Assembly: GCF_019443105.1 (NCBI RefSeq)
Contig: NZ_JAHZIJ010000030.1
Coordinates: 1 to 48,022, forward strand
Length of the DNA stretch: 48,022 nt
Direction of reading: 5' to 3'
Source: Paenibacillus oenotherae
GTDB lineage: Bacteria > Bacillota > Bacilli > Paenibacillales > Paenibacillaceae
Position 1 is the first letter of the stretch. Every line of letters starts with the position of its first letter. A program made the translations under genes and the position numbers. Positions 17,012 to 25,056 of this stretch are shown in pieces. The notes under the pieces were generated by a model. It saw only the letters and a list, made by a program, of their open reading frames with translations. It was not told where the DNA came from and ran no database searches.

Positions 17012-17578
17012 TTACCCGGCAGCCTTCTCTTTCTTTTCCTCTTCCACCTTAATCCACTTCTCCAGCAAATCTTCCCATTCGTTCATGGAGATAACACCCG
17101 GAATCCGTTCCCTGACGATACCATTGCTGTCGATAATAAAGCTTGTTGGAAAGGTCGTTACCTTATACAGGTCTGTCGCTTCACCTTCACGATCCATCAA
17201 GATCGGGAACGTCAGCTTGAACTCCTTCACAAATTCCCTGGCCTGCCGCTCCTTGTCATAGGTAGTCCCATTCACCCCGTACAGCTCCACCTTGTCGCCG
17301 TACTTCTTGAAGAGGGCTTGCAAATCAGGCGCTTCAAGCTCGCAGGGGCCGCACCAAGACGCCCAGAAGTTGAGCAGCAGCAGCTTATCCTTCTTCCCGC
17401 CTACCGCTAACGGCTTATCGTCCAGATCAGGCAGCTCAAGGGCAGGAGCGGTGAAGCCTGGCTTGGGCTTCATCTCCGATGAGGCCGCCATTGCCGCTTC
17501 CTTCTTGTCATTATTCTGATATATCGCAGCGCCCGTCAATACGACTACTATAAAAAGCAGCACAATCGTCCGTTTCAT
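17012..17578 (-). CDS. ResA/TlpA-like membrane-anchored thiol-disulfide oxidoreductase
   Basis: 188 residues. An N-terminal membrane anchor (4-20) precedes a thioredoxin fold outside the membrane. The active site is WCGPC (Cys 76 and 79) in NFWASWCGPCELEAPD, and the cis-Pro lies in TTFPTSFIID. This is the pattern of ResA, which reduces apocytochrome c cysteines, and of other TlpA-family reductases. No cytochrome maturation genes adjoin it, so its substrate is open. The C-terminus is very Lys/Glu-rich. It is convergent with cimA and divergent from the MFS gene. Confidence 0.9.
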   Translation of the reverse strand: MKRTIVLLFIVVVLTGAAIYQNNDKKEAAMAASSEMKPKPGFTAPALELPDLDDKPLAVGGKKDKLLLLNFWASWCGPCELEAPDLQALFKKYGDKVELYGVNGTTYDKERQAREFVKEFKLTFPILMDREGEATDLYKVTTFPTSFIIDSNGIVRERIPGVISMNEWEDLLEKWIKVEEEKKEKAAG

Positions 17579-17705
17579 ACTAATCCTTCTTTCCTTCCGC
17601 TAATTCAATTCTCTGTCCTCCATTATGTTACCATGACGAGGAATGGAAGCTCAAGTTGATGGACATATTACCCCCATAATGTATATCCATGGGAGCGCAT
17701 AACAT

Positions 17706-18983
17706 ATGAGCACAAAAGTCAAAAACAGCTGGACGGGCAGCCAGAGCAGCAAGCACCGGGCACAGCAAGTATCCAATTCCAACAAAGGCGGCTCCAAGCT
17801 GCGCGAATATATTGCGTTGTCATCCGTACCGCTTGTACTCGTTCTCGGCAACTCCATGCTAGTCCCTATACTGCCGGACATGGAGCGCAAGCTCGGCGTA
17901 ACTACTTTGCAAGCCAGCATGGTCATCACTCTGTTCTCTGTAGCAGCCGGAATTGTCATTCCTTTCGCCGGCTACCTGTCAGACCGCTTCTCGCGAAAGG
18001 CCATTATTCTCCCGTCGCTGGCGTTGTATGGCATCGCCGGAATCGCAGCCGGAATCGCAGCCGTCTCGGGCTCCTACACGCTGCTCATCCTCTCACGCGC
18101 CATACAAGGCATCGGTGCTGCCGGAACAGCTCCCATCGCTATGGCGCTCGTTGGCGACATGTATCGGGACGGCGAGGAAAGCGAAGCACTCGGCCTGATC
18201 GAAGCCTCCAATGGCGCTGGCAAAGTGATCAGTCCCATACTCGGCTCCGTACTGGCGCTGCTTGCATGGTTTGCCCCCCTGTTCGCGTTCCCATTGTTCT
18301 GCGCGGCCGCCTTCTTCGCCATGCTGCTGCTCATTCAAGAACCGCCCAATGATAAGGACAAACCGTCCGTGGGGCAATATCTCAAGGATATTGCAGCTCT
18401 GTTCCGTGAGAAGGGCCGATTTCTGCTGGCCGCCTTCGCCTCCGGCTCCTTAGGCTTGTTTATCTTGTTCGGGGTATTGTTCCGATTGTCCGATGTGCTG
18501 GAGAATCCTCCGCATCATATCGATGGAGTTGCCAAAGGCGGTGTGCTGGCGATCCCGCTTCTCGGACTTGTCATAACAGCATACTGGACCGGACATCGAA
18601 TCAAAAGCAACGGCCGTCTGATGAGACGGCTCATGATCCTCGGACTTGCCTTGATGGCTTGCTCCTTGGCTGCTGCTGCTTTCATGCACCGCAATCTGTA
18701 TGCCCTCATCGGGTTCGCACTGCTCAGCAGCATCGGCACCGGACTGCTGCTTCCCTGCCTCAATACGCTCATTACGAATGCTGTAGACCGGTCACATCGC
18801 GGGATGATTACCTCGCTATACAGCAGCCTGCGATTTTTCGGAGTCGCACTTGGCCCGCCCTTGTTCGGCATGCTTGCCGATCGTTCGGATACGCTGCTGT
18901 ACAGCGTGGTGGCCGCTTTATCTGTCATCGGACTCTGCCTGATCGCCGGCCTGGTGCACCCTCCTGACCAAGTAAAGGGTTAG
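17706..18983 (+). CDS. Major facilitator superfamily exporter (DHA1 type)
   Basis: 425 residues with about 12 membrane helices. The N-terminus has a 35-residue polar tail, then LVLVLGNSMLVPILPDMERKL. The loop 2-3 motif A is GYLSDRFSRKAI, and motif C-like sequence is in helix 5 (EASNGAGKVISPILGSVLA), which marks drug:H+ antiporters. GGGAG lies 10 bases before ATG. It is followed after about 80 bases by the JAMM gene. It probably exports a small toxic compound; the substrate is not predictable. Confidence 0.88.
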   Translation: MSTKVKNSWTGSQSSKHRAQQVSNSNKGGSKLREYIALSSVPLVLVLGNSMLVPILPDMERKLGVTTLQASMVITLFSVAAGIVIPFAGYLSDRFSRKAIILPSLALYGIAGIAAGIAAVSGSYTLLILSRAIQGIGAAGTAPIAMALVGDMYRDGEESEALGLIEASNGAGKVISPILGSVLALLAWFAPLFAFPLFCAAAFFAMLLLIQEPPNDKDKPSVGQYLKDIAALFREKGRFLLAAFASGSLGLFILFGVLFRLSDVLENPPHHIDGVAKGGVLAIPLLGLVITAYWTGHRIKSNGRLMRRLMILGLALMACSLAAAAFMHRNLYALIGFALLSSIGTGLLLPCLNTLITNAVDRSHRGMITSLYSSLRFFGVALGPPLFGMLADRSDTLLYSVVAALSVIGLCLIAGLVHPPDQVKG

Positions 18984-19066
18984 CCGAAGCGTTTGCGGCG
19001 CTTTCATGAATCCCTGGATTACGCTATAATTGGCCTATCTATCCAGCGGAAAGAGAGCACACAACG

Positions 19067-19546
19067 ATGAATCACATTCAAGCTAATGCCACAATAACAG
19101 CAGGCGCATACAGGCAACTAATTGCAGTCTGTCAGGCGGGGCTGCCTCATGAAGCTTGCGGTGTTCTGGCATGCAGCATGGATGAAGATATTGCAACTGT
19201 CTCAGCGTGCCCTGTTGATTCCCTGCTTCCCGTCAATCGCATTCATACAATCCGCAACGTGGCAGCAGCTGCCGCGCACAGCTTTCAATTCCATCCTCAG
19301 GATTGGATTGACACCCTCTACCTCATGCAAAAAAACCGACAATCGCTTGTCGGCTTGTTCCATAGTCATCCCGGCTCCTTGCCAATTCCATCTGCGGCAG
19401 ATCATGCCGGCATTTCTTTCAGCGCTACGATGTCCTATTGGATAATATCGTTGATCAACCCACAATCCCCAATTGTTCAACCGTACCGCTACTGCAGCAG
19501 CGACCAGTCATTCCGGCCATTAATGCTTGCTCAAATAGGCATATAA
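19067..19546 (+). CDS. JAB1/MPN+ (JAMM) metallopeptidase, M67 family
   Basis: 159 residues with a complete JAMM zinc site: Glu 29 (LPHEACGVLA), His 99 and His 101 (LFHSHPGS), and Asp 112 exactly ten residues later, matching H-x-H-x10-D. Bacterial members cleave C-terminal extensions from sulfur-carrier proteins (as Mec+ does for CysO) or isopeptide bonds; here no ubiquitin-like carrier gene is adjacent. The ribosome binding site is weak (GAAAGAGAG). Its last 27 bases overlap the end of the convergent exonuclease gene. Fold and metal site are clear, the substrate is unknown. Confidence 0.88.
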   Translation: MNHIQANATITAGAYRQLIAVCQAGLPHEACGVLACSMDEDIATVSACPVDSLLPVNRIHTIRNVAAAAAHSFQFHPQDWIDTLYLMQKNRQSLVGLFHSHPGSLPIPSAADHAGISFSATMSYWIISLINPQSPIVQPYRYCSSDQSFRPLMLAQIGI

Positions 19547-20254
19547 GTCACTAAGCGTCACTACATTCCGCGCCAGAATACGCTTTAGATACTGCAGCCA
19601 CAGCTTGGCAGTCATAACGGAATCCTCTAATGCATGATGCCGCTGCGTTATTTCGATCCCATTGCTCATCAGAAGATCATCCAGACTGTAGCTGTCCCGT
19701 TTGGGCTCCAGCCATTTGGCTACCATCATCGTGTCCAGCACCCGGTGCGTGAGATTAACCTTGGAGGTCCGCCATAGGGCGGCGTCCAGGAACTGTTTGT
19801 CATGACTGCTGGCGTGGGCAATCATCATTCTTTTGCCGACGAACTCCATAAAGTCATGAAGAACCTGCATTAAATCAGGCGCATCCGCAACCATTTCGTT
19901 CGTAATGCCTGTCAGCTCCGCGATATGCTTGGGTACTTTGCGCTTTGGATTGACCAGGCTGTAGAACGAGCGATTCTCGACAAACTCTCCGCCCCTCAGC
20001 GTGACCGCGCCTACGGACAGAATTTCATCCCCATTGTTCGGATAGAACCCCGTTGTCTCCAGATCAAATACAACGACCTCCAGTTCGCGCAAAGGCTGCT
20101 CCATAATGGATTCCTTGCGCTGTCCTTTGGACATCGAACGAATAAACGCCATCTGCTGAGCATTCTGAGCACCCAGCATCGAGGCGATAGCAGGTGTAAT
20201 GCCGCCCATTTTGTATAGATGCCACATCCGGCCGACGCCTTTTTGCTCCTTCAT
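19520..20254 (-). CDS. DEDDh 3'-5' exonuclease (DNA polymerase III epsilon/PolC-exonuclease type)
   Basis: 244 residues. Exonuclease motifs are Exo I VVFDLETTGFYP (about 58-69), Exo II in MMIAHASSHDKQFL, and Exo III HHALEDSVMTAKLW, where the His five before Asp marks the DEDDh class. A 55-residue N-terminal region without homology to the catalytic domain precedes it. GGAGGG lies 6 bases before ATG. It is a stand-alone proofreading-type nuclease that may act in repair or RNA/DNA trimming. It is the third gene in line after amt and the DUF294 gene (19-base gap), and its 3' end overlaps the JAMM gene by 27 bases. Confidence 0.9.
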   Translation of the reverse strand: MKEQKGVGRMWHLYKMGGITPAIASMLGAQNAQQMAFIRSMSKGQRKESIMEQPLRELEVVVFDLETTGFYPNNGDEILSVGAVTLRGGEFVENRSFYSLVNPKRKVPKHIAELTGITNEMVADAPDLMQVLHDFMEFVGKRMMIAHASSHDKQFLDAALWRTSKVNLTHRVLDTMMVAKWLEPKRDSYSLDDLLMSNGIEITQRHHALEDSVMTAKLWLQYLKRILARNVVTLSDLYAYLSKH

Positions 20255-20273
20255 GCTTATCCCTCCGCCTTAC

Positions 20274-21341
20274 CTAAACCCTGACTTTAGTTTGTTTAAA
20301 AACACGCCGCTGCAGCTTTTTGCCGGTTCGCAGTCCGTGCTTGAGCTCTTCAATCAAGACCTTCGTAAGCTTCCTGCGCGACAGCTTGCCATTATTCGTG
20401 TACATCCCGTCCACATTCCGTTCCGTAGCCAGCAGCCGCAGCCGCATGAACAAGCGGAATGCCTTCGCATAGGAAGAAGCCTCCTCTGCCGACAGCTTTC
20501 CCTTCAGTTGCAGGCTATGTATTCGGGCTAATGTCGAGGTTTCGCGCAATCCTGATTGTATGCTCATCATCCGAATCGCATTGACCATCGGAATATAAGC
20601 GCCATATTTCACATCCAGGCTCCCCGCATCCTCACCATAGCGCTCGCGAAGCAGCTGCCCGAACACGCCGATCAGCATCTTGTGACGCATTGTATTGTTG
20701 AGCATATGGCGCACAATGACCGGATTATCCAGCATATCGGAATAGAAATGATCCTTCAGCTTCTGAAGCAGCCCGCCCTCTCCATAGATCGAGCGGCTGT
20801 CTGCAACAATGAGCAAATATCTGACACGCTCCCAATCCGGCTCCTCGAACCATTCATTAAGCTTATTCTTCCAGTCCGTTAACGACAGACACCACTCCGG
20901 ATTCGTGCTGATAACATTGCCATCACAAGGCGGATAGCCTAATTGCTGAAGCATCTCTACAATTGCTTGTGCCAGATGGGAGAAATATTGTGCAGCAGCT
21001 TCCCTTCCTGATTCGTCATCGGGATCCGCATATACGATTCCACTGTCCTGATCGCTTGATAGTGTCTGCTCTTCTCTTCCGCCGCTCCCGAACAACAAAT
21101 AAGCGTAAGGCACGGGTGGAGAATTTCCCATCCGTGCCAAATTCGCTTCTGCGAGGGCAATCGCACGCTTTATTAATGCGTCATGCGCCTCATTCAGATT
21201 CGTATAAAATTGTTCGACCGGTTGCTCAGAGAGAAGACCCTCCATATGCTCGTGGATTCTATCCCGCAAGCTGCGCAGTGTGACGACCTCATCGGCCGTA
21301 CCGATTCGTGACAGAAGCTGTGCACCAACCGGATCACTCAT
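20274..21341 (-). CDS. DUF294-type putative nucleotidyltransferase (GlnD-like catalytic core)
   Basis: 355 residues. A helical N-terminal part (1-75) leads to a nucleotidyltransferase core with FGSGGREEQTLSSDQDSGIVY (about residues 90-110): the GSGGRxE loop and DxD-like metal ligands of the DUF294 family. A helical DUF294_C-type domain completes it (about 210-340), ending in a very basic tail. Unlike many family members, no cyclic-nucleotide or CBS domain is fused. ATG 21341 was chosen over the TTG at 21359 because AGGAGAGAG lies just upstream. It follows the ammonium transporter by about 47 bases on the same strand. GlnD uridylylates PII proteins, but whether this protein modifies any protein is inference. 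Confidence 0.85.
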   Translation of the reverse strand: MSDPVGAQLLSRIGTADEVVTLRSLRDRIHEHMEGLLSEQPVEQFYTNLNEAHDALIKRAIALAEANLARMGNSPPVPYAYLLFGSGGREEQTLSSDQDSGIVYADPDDESGREAAAQYFSHLAQAIVEMLQQLGYPPCDGNVISTNPEWCLSLTDWKNKLNEWFEEPDWERVRYLLIVADSRSIYGEGGLLQKLKDHFYSDMLDNPVIVRHMLNNTMRHKMLIGVFGQLLRERYGEDAGSLDVKYGAYIPMVNAIRMMSIQSGLRETSTLARIHSLQLKGKLSAEEASSYAKAFRLFMRLRLLATERNVDGMYTNNGKLSRRKLTKVLIEELKHGLRTGKKLQRRVFKQTKVRV

Positions 21342-21388
21342 GGGGCTCTCTCCTCTCAATCATGATGAATGCAAGGCCAACTTACGGA

Positions 21389-22765
21389 TTACAGATTTTG
21401 TTGAGCTTTTTTCATTTGCTCCGGATAACCGTAAGTACCATGCTCGGAAAGGTCGAGACCGATAATTTCTTGCTCTTCCGTTACACGGAATCCCATGACA
21501 AGCTTCATTACACCAAGAATCAAGAACGAAGCGCCAAGTACGTATGCACCACAGACAACAACAGATTCCAATTGAACCCACAGTTGGTACCAGCTTCCTG
21601 TATCGATCAGACCGCCTTGACCTACGCCGACTTTGTCAGCAAGAACTTGTGTAGCGAAGATACCGTTGGCAAGCGTACCCCAAATACCGGCCATACCGTG
21701 AACCGACAGTGCATAGATCGGATCGTCGACTTTAAGTTTCTCGAACAGTTTGACACTGAAGAATACAAGAACGCCAGCGACAAGACCAATGACAACCGCT
21801 GCCCACGGATCAACGAATGCACAGGATGCAGTAATGGCAACCAGACCAGCAAGCGCACCATTCAAAGTTGTCGTGATATCAGCCTTGCCAGTAATGAGCC
21901 AGGAGATTAGAAGCGCTGCTACTGCACCAGCCGCTGCTCCAAGCTGCGTATTGAATGCTACATAAGCGAAGAAACCATCGCCAACCGATACTGCTGAGCC
22001 CGCATTGAAGCCGAACCAGCCAACCCACAGGAGAAGTACGGACAAAGCGCTGAACACTTGGTTGTGACCAAGAATTTCATTGGCGGAGCCGTCTCTGTTA
22101 AATTTGCCGATACGCGGCTTCAGCAATACGGTAGCTGCGAACGCCGCGAGCGCTCCGGTCAAGTGAACAACTGTCGAGCCTGCATAGTCTTGCGCGCCAT
22201 CTTGAGCCAGCCAGCCGCCGCCCCAGATCCAGTGTGCAACAACCGGGTAAATAACAGCTGTGAACAGAACCGTAAATACGAGGTAAGAGGACAATTTCGC
22301 ACGTTCTGCGAATCCGCCCCAGGCAATGGACAGCGATATCGCTGCAAATGCCAGTTGGAACAAGAAGAATACCGAGGTCGGATAATTATCATTCGCCGGG
22401 TCGCCAGCAATGGCAGGATCGAAGAAGAAGCTGCCCCAACCGATTATTTTACTTAAAGTTTCATTCTCGACATTATCAGTACCGAATGTGATGCCATAAC
22501 CGACTGCCCAATAAACGAGGGAACAAAGTCCTATTGTAAAGATCGTCTTACCTGCAACGTGACCTGCATTCTTCATTCGTGTGGAACCAGCTTCCAGAAG
22601 AATGAAGCCGCCCTGCATAAGAATAACGAGAATTGCTGCGATGAGGATCCATAGTGTGTTCAACCCCATGTTCAGCATTTGCGAGGATGCTTCATCCGCT
22701 GCAAAAGCCATTGTCGGGAACACTAGAGATAGAACACCTGAAGCTAGAGCTAATTTCTTGATCAC
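21389..22765 (-). CDS. amt: Ammonium transporter, Amt/MEP/Rh family
   Basis: 458 residues. An N-terminal signal-like helix (LALASGVLSLVFPTMAFA) precedes eleven membrane helices with family signatures LTGALAAFAATVLLKPRIGKF and SVHGMAGIWGTLANGIFA, including the pore His residues. It conducts ammonium into the cell. The start is GTG 22765: AGGGAG at 22774-22779 lies 8 bases upstream, while it overlaps the GTG at 22774. The C-terminal tail (FRVTEEQEIIGLDLSEHGTY) is intact and normally docks GlnK, but no glnK gene follows; instead a DUF294 nucleotidyltransferase gene does. The leader contains a perfect GlnR/TnrA-type box. Confidence 0.95.
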   Translation of the reverse strand: MIKKLALASGVLSLVFPTMAFAADEASSQMLNMGLNTLWILIAAILVILMQGGFILLEAGSTRMKNAGHVAGKTIFTIGLCSLVYWAVGYGITFGTDNVENETLSKIIGWGSFFFDPAIAGDPANDNYPTSVFFLFQLAFAAISLSIAWGGFAERAKLSSYLVFTVLFTAVIYPVVAHWIWGGGWLAQDGAQDYAGSTVVHLTGALAAFAATVLLKPRIGKFNRDGSANEILGHNQVFSALSVLLLWVGWFGFNAGSAVSVGDGFFAYVAFNTQLGAAAGAVAALLISWLITGKADITTTLNGALAGLVAITASCAFVDPWAAVVIGLVAGVLVFFSVKLFEKLKVDDPIYALSVHGMAGIWGTLANGIFATQVLADKVGVGQGGLIDTGSWYQLWVQLESVVVCGAYVLGASFLILGVMKLVMGFRVTEEQEIIGLDLSEHGTYGYPEQMKKAQQNL

Positions 22766-22782
22766 TACGACCACTCCCTAAA

Positions 22783-22799
22783 TGTTATCTTTATTCACA
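22783..22799 (-). promoter_or_regulatory. GlnR/TnrA-type operator in the amt leader
   Basis: TGTTATCTTTATTCACA is a full match to TGTNA-N7-TNACA. It lies about 20 bases downstream of the -10 hexamer, i.e. inside the transcribed leader, where GlnR binding would repress. Confidence 0.75.
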
Positions 22800-22820
22800 T
22801 GTAATGAAAGGCTTAATGTC

Positions 22821-22849
22821 ATTATAGTCAGAAGTGCTCAATTTGACAA
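22821..22849 (-). promoter_or_regulatory. Promoter of amt
   Basis: TTGTCA (22844-22849) and a perfect TATAAT (22821-22826) with a 17-bp spacer, about 55 bases upstream of the GTG start. Confidence 0.8.
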
Positions 22850-22907
22850 TATAGTTTTTTCATTTTAATAAAAAAAATCTAACATTAGCTTCTCTAAAAA
22901 GGTCGAA

Positions 22908-22924
22908 TGTTAAGTTTTTTCACG
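22908..22924. promoter_or_regulatory. Near-match GlnR/TnrA box upstream of amt promoter
   Basis: TGTTAAGTTTTTTCACG matches TGTNA-N7-TNACA at every consensus position except the last. It lies about 60 bp upstream of the -35 hexamer, a place suited to activation. The remainder of the 412-base gap between amt and the MerR gene is AT-rich and otherwise holds only the MerR promoter. Confidence 0.45.
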
Positions 22925-23084
22925 AATTAGCTGGGAAAATGCCGATTTGACGCCTTCATTCTTCGCCTTTTCACTTCTTTTACCAGCACCTAAGCACCAT
23001 GGCTGTGTTTAATTTCCGCTCCCTATGTTTACATTAAAATGTATGTCAGGATTGTTACAGATTCATCCAACAGAAGCAGAACGT

Positions 23085-23114
23085 TTGACTGTATGGTTAG
23101 GGATTCGGTATCAT
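23085..23114 (+). promoter_or_regulatory. Promoter of the MerR-type gene
   Basis: TTGACT (23085-23090) and TATCAT (23109-23114), 18-bp spacer, about 60 bases before the start codon. Confidence 0.55.
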
Positions 23115-23177
23115 AAGATAGAACAATAAAATACGCGTACACGTCCCACATGAATGTTATGAAAGAAGGTGAAGACG

Positions 23178-23618
23178 TTGGCAAACAAGCCGTTATACCG
23201 AATCGGAGAGCTGGCTAAGCTAGCAGAAATCAGCCCCCGCACGATTGATTTCTACACCTCTATGGGCTTAATTGAACCGGAACGGCGCTCAGCGAAGAAT
23301 TACCGCTTATATAGCGACGAAACATTGCTGCGCCTCAAACGTATCGTTCAATTAAAGAAAGACAAATATTCACTTGATGAAATCAGGGAGAATTTGAACC
23401 ATTGGGGCAAGGTTTCTTCAGAGGAGCAAGTATCCAGCAAGCTCACAGACCTTCAGATGCAGCTAGAGCGGCTTCAGCGCGAAGTACAGGAGCTTGAACC
23501 GGTCATTAACCAGCTCAAGCCTAAACAGGCTCAACTGCTTTTTAAGAGGATCGTGCCGCAATCAGCGGCCTGTGTTGAAGCACTTATGTTATTAATGAAT
23601 AAGAGCGGTTTAATGTAA
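23178..23618 (+). CDS. MerR family transcriptional regulator
   Basis: 146 residues. The winged helix-turn-helix is at the N-terminus (YRIGELAKLAEISPRTIDFYTSMGL), followed by the NYRLYSD wing and KRIVQLKKDKYSLDEI. A long coiled-coil dimer helix (about 75-115) leads to a short C-terminal region with one Cys (SAACVEALM), too little for a drug-binding domain. TTG 23178 is preferred over GTG 23169: AAGGTG lies 6 bases before the TTG and overlaps the GTG. It precedes the metallopeptidase gene by about 50 bases. The effector is unknown; a single Cys suggests it is not a classic two-Cys metal sensor. Confidence 0.85.
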   Translation: MANKPLYRIGELAKLAEISPRTIDFYTSMGLIEPERRSAKNYRLYSDETLLRLKRIVQLKKDKYSLDEIRENLNHWGKVSSEEQVSSKLTDLQMQLERLQREVQELEPVINQLKPKQAQLLFKRIVPQSAACVEALMLLMNKSGLM

Positions 23619-23666
23619 CAAGTACCATCCGGCTCTCACATCACAACATAATGGGGGGAATCAGTT

Positions 23667-24350
23667 ATGCTTCTCTTTCATCCGATGGACTTCCTTATTA
23701 TTATCGCTTTTGCGCTTTCGTTATGGGCCCAATTCCGGGTTAGCGGCACGTTTAACCGCTGGTCGGAGGTTAAGAATATGAGCGGCCTGACAGGATACGA
23801 TGCAGCCAGAAGGATGCTCGATAGCAACGGGCTCCACGACGTGCCTGTCGAGGCCGTCCCTGGCAAGCTGTCAGACCATTACGATCCCATTCACCGTGCC
23901 GTCAGATTGTCCGAGCCTGTCTACTACGAGAGCTCAATCTCGGCGATCTCAGTGGCGTGCCACGAAGTTGGCCATGCCATCCAACATCAACAGCATTATC
24001 CTATGCTGACACTGCGCCACCGCATGTTTCCCGTTGTCCGGTTCGCTTCCGGAGCGGCGCCCTTTCTGCTGATAGCTGGATTTCTGTTCAGCTCGATGAA
24101 TCTCGTCGGCATCGGCATTATTTTCTTCTCCGCAGCTGTCGCATTTCAGCTTGTGACATTGCCTGTTGAATTCAATGCCAGCAGCAGAGCGCGCGAGCTT
24201 ATGGTTGCGGAGGGCTTTATCCGCAATGAAGAGGAGCGCGGTGTTGCCAAGGTTCTGAATGCAGCTGCCCTGACCTACGTCGCAGCAGCGCTCATCTCAC
24301 TGCTTACACTGGTGAAATATATTATGATCTTCTCCTCCAACCGCGATTAA
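23667..24350 (+). CDS. YugP-like membrane zinc metallopeptidase
   Basis: 227 residues. An N-terminal membrane helix (8-24) is followed by the zinc motif HEVGHAIQH (99-107), two adjacent hydrophobic segments (about 127-165), and a C-terminal helix (about 200-220). This layout matches the PF04298 family (B. subtilis YugP), membrane peptidases of unknown substrate. GGGGGGAATC precedes ATG by a proper distance. It is likely co-transcribed with the MerR gene. Confidence 0.9.
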   Translation: MLLFHPMDFLIIIAFALSLWAQFRVSGTFNRWSEVKNMSGLTGYDAARRMLDSNGLHDVPVEAVPGKLSDHYDPIHRAVRLSEPVYYESSISAISVACHEVGHAIQHQQHYPMLTLRHRMFPVVRFASGAAPFLLIAGFLFSSMNLVGIGIIFFSAAVAFQLVTLPVEFNASSRARELMVAEGFIRNEEERGVAKVLNAAALTYVAAALISLLTLVKYIMIFSSNRD

Positions 24351-24384
24351 CAATCTGCTTGCCGGAGAATACCTGACATCAAGA

Positions 24385-24915
24385 GTGCCGTCCGAAAAGT
24401 CCAATATCCAATGAGTCAGTTCCAAATGATGTAAAAAGATGCTCCCGAAACCACCAAATAGTGGTACTGGAAGCATCTTTTTATTGTATATGGGGGACTT
24501 AATAGGACTCTTCATCGAAGAACTTTCTAGACAATCCTTTCTCCAAGTGTTTAGAAGGCAGAGAGACGGAGTAAGAAGCCTGCGAATATGCATGAATTTC
24601 GGTTACAAGACGCTATTATAGTAATATTCCTGCAATCATGCATGAATTTAGGAAAAAATCGGCCGTTAATGGGAAATGAAGGTGAAATGCCTGCACTCTG
24701 GCAGGCATCTCACCTTCATGGGGTCAGATACAAGAAAAAAACTGCAGTTTCGCATGTTTCGCCTAGCTCGCATCTCGTTTGTATCGGCGTTTGAAATACG
24801 GATCGTCCTCTGGCGAGGAGAACGTTAACAGTCCCATGATCGCAGACATTCTACATCTTACAGCTTCTTAAAGTGGGAGTTGAGATTTCCAATAAGGACT
24901 TTCGGGACAGCCCCC
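24385..24915. mobile_element. Non-coding mobile-element remnant with inverted ends (MITE-like)
   Basis: The left end (24385-24402, GTGCCGTCCGAAAAGTCC) and the right end (24896-24915, complement GGGGGCTGTCCCGAAAGTCC) are inverted copies, with some further similarity inward. The 531 bp contain no credible transposase. Inside are a terminator-like hairpin at about 24433-24482 and one full copy of the four-dyad repeat (24568-24764). The end sequence resembles that of insertion sequences common in Bacillota, but I cannot name the family with certainty. A sister copy starts at 47607. This element fills most of the 706-base gap between the metallopeptidase and the chemoreceptor. Confidence 0.6.
24568..24764. 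repeat. Four-dyad intergenic repeat, copy R1
   Basis: Dyads CTGC-N6-GCAK at 24580, 24630, 24691 and 24742 (spacings 50, 61, 51). The third is the tip of a hairpin spanning 24676-24719 whose arms pair GAAGGTGA...TCACCTTC. About 197 bp long, ending CGCATGTTTCGCCT. Confidence 0.8.
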
Positions 24916-24950
24916 TTCTTTCTTTCACGTTACTGGCCCGTTTGGAAATT

Positions 24951-25011
24951 AAAAAATCGCTCCTTATTGCCAATCGAGGACTGAACTCCCGACTGACTCA
25001 AGGAACGATTT
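24951..25011 (-). terminator. Terminator of the chemoreceptor gene
   Basis: A 12-bp stem (24954-24965 with 25000-25011, one G:U pair) with a 34-base loop, followed in the minus direction by a U-run. It lies 45 bases past the chemoreceptor stop. Confidence 0.75.
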
Positions 25012-25056
25012 CTTATACTTTTTTATTCAACTAGCCTTACGGAAAGCGGAATACGA

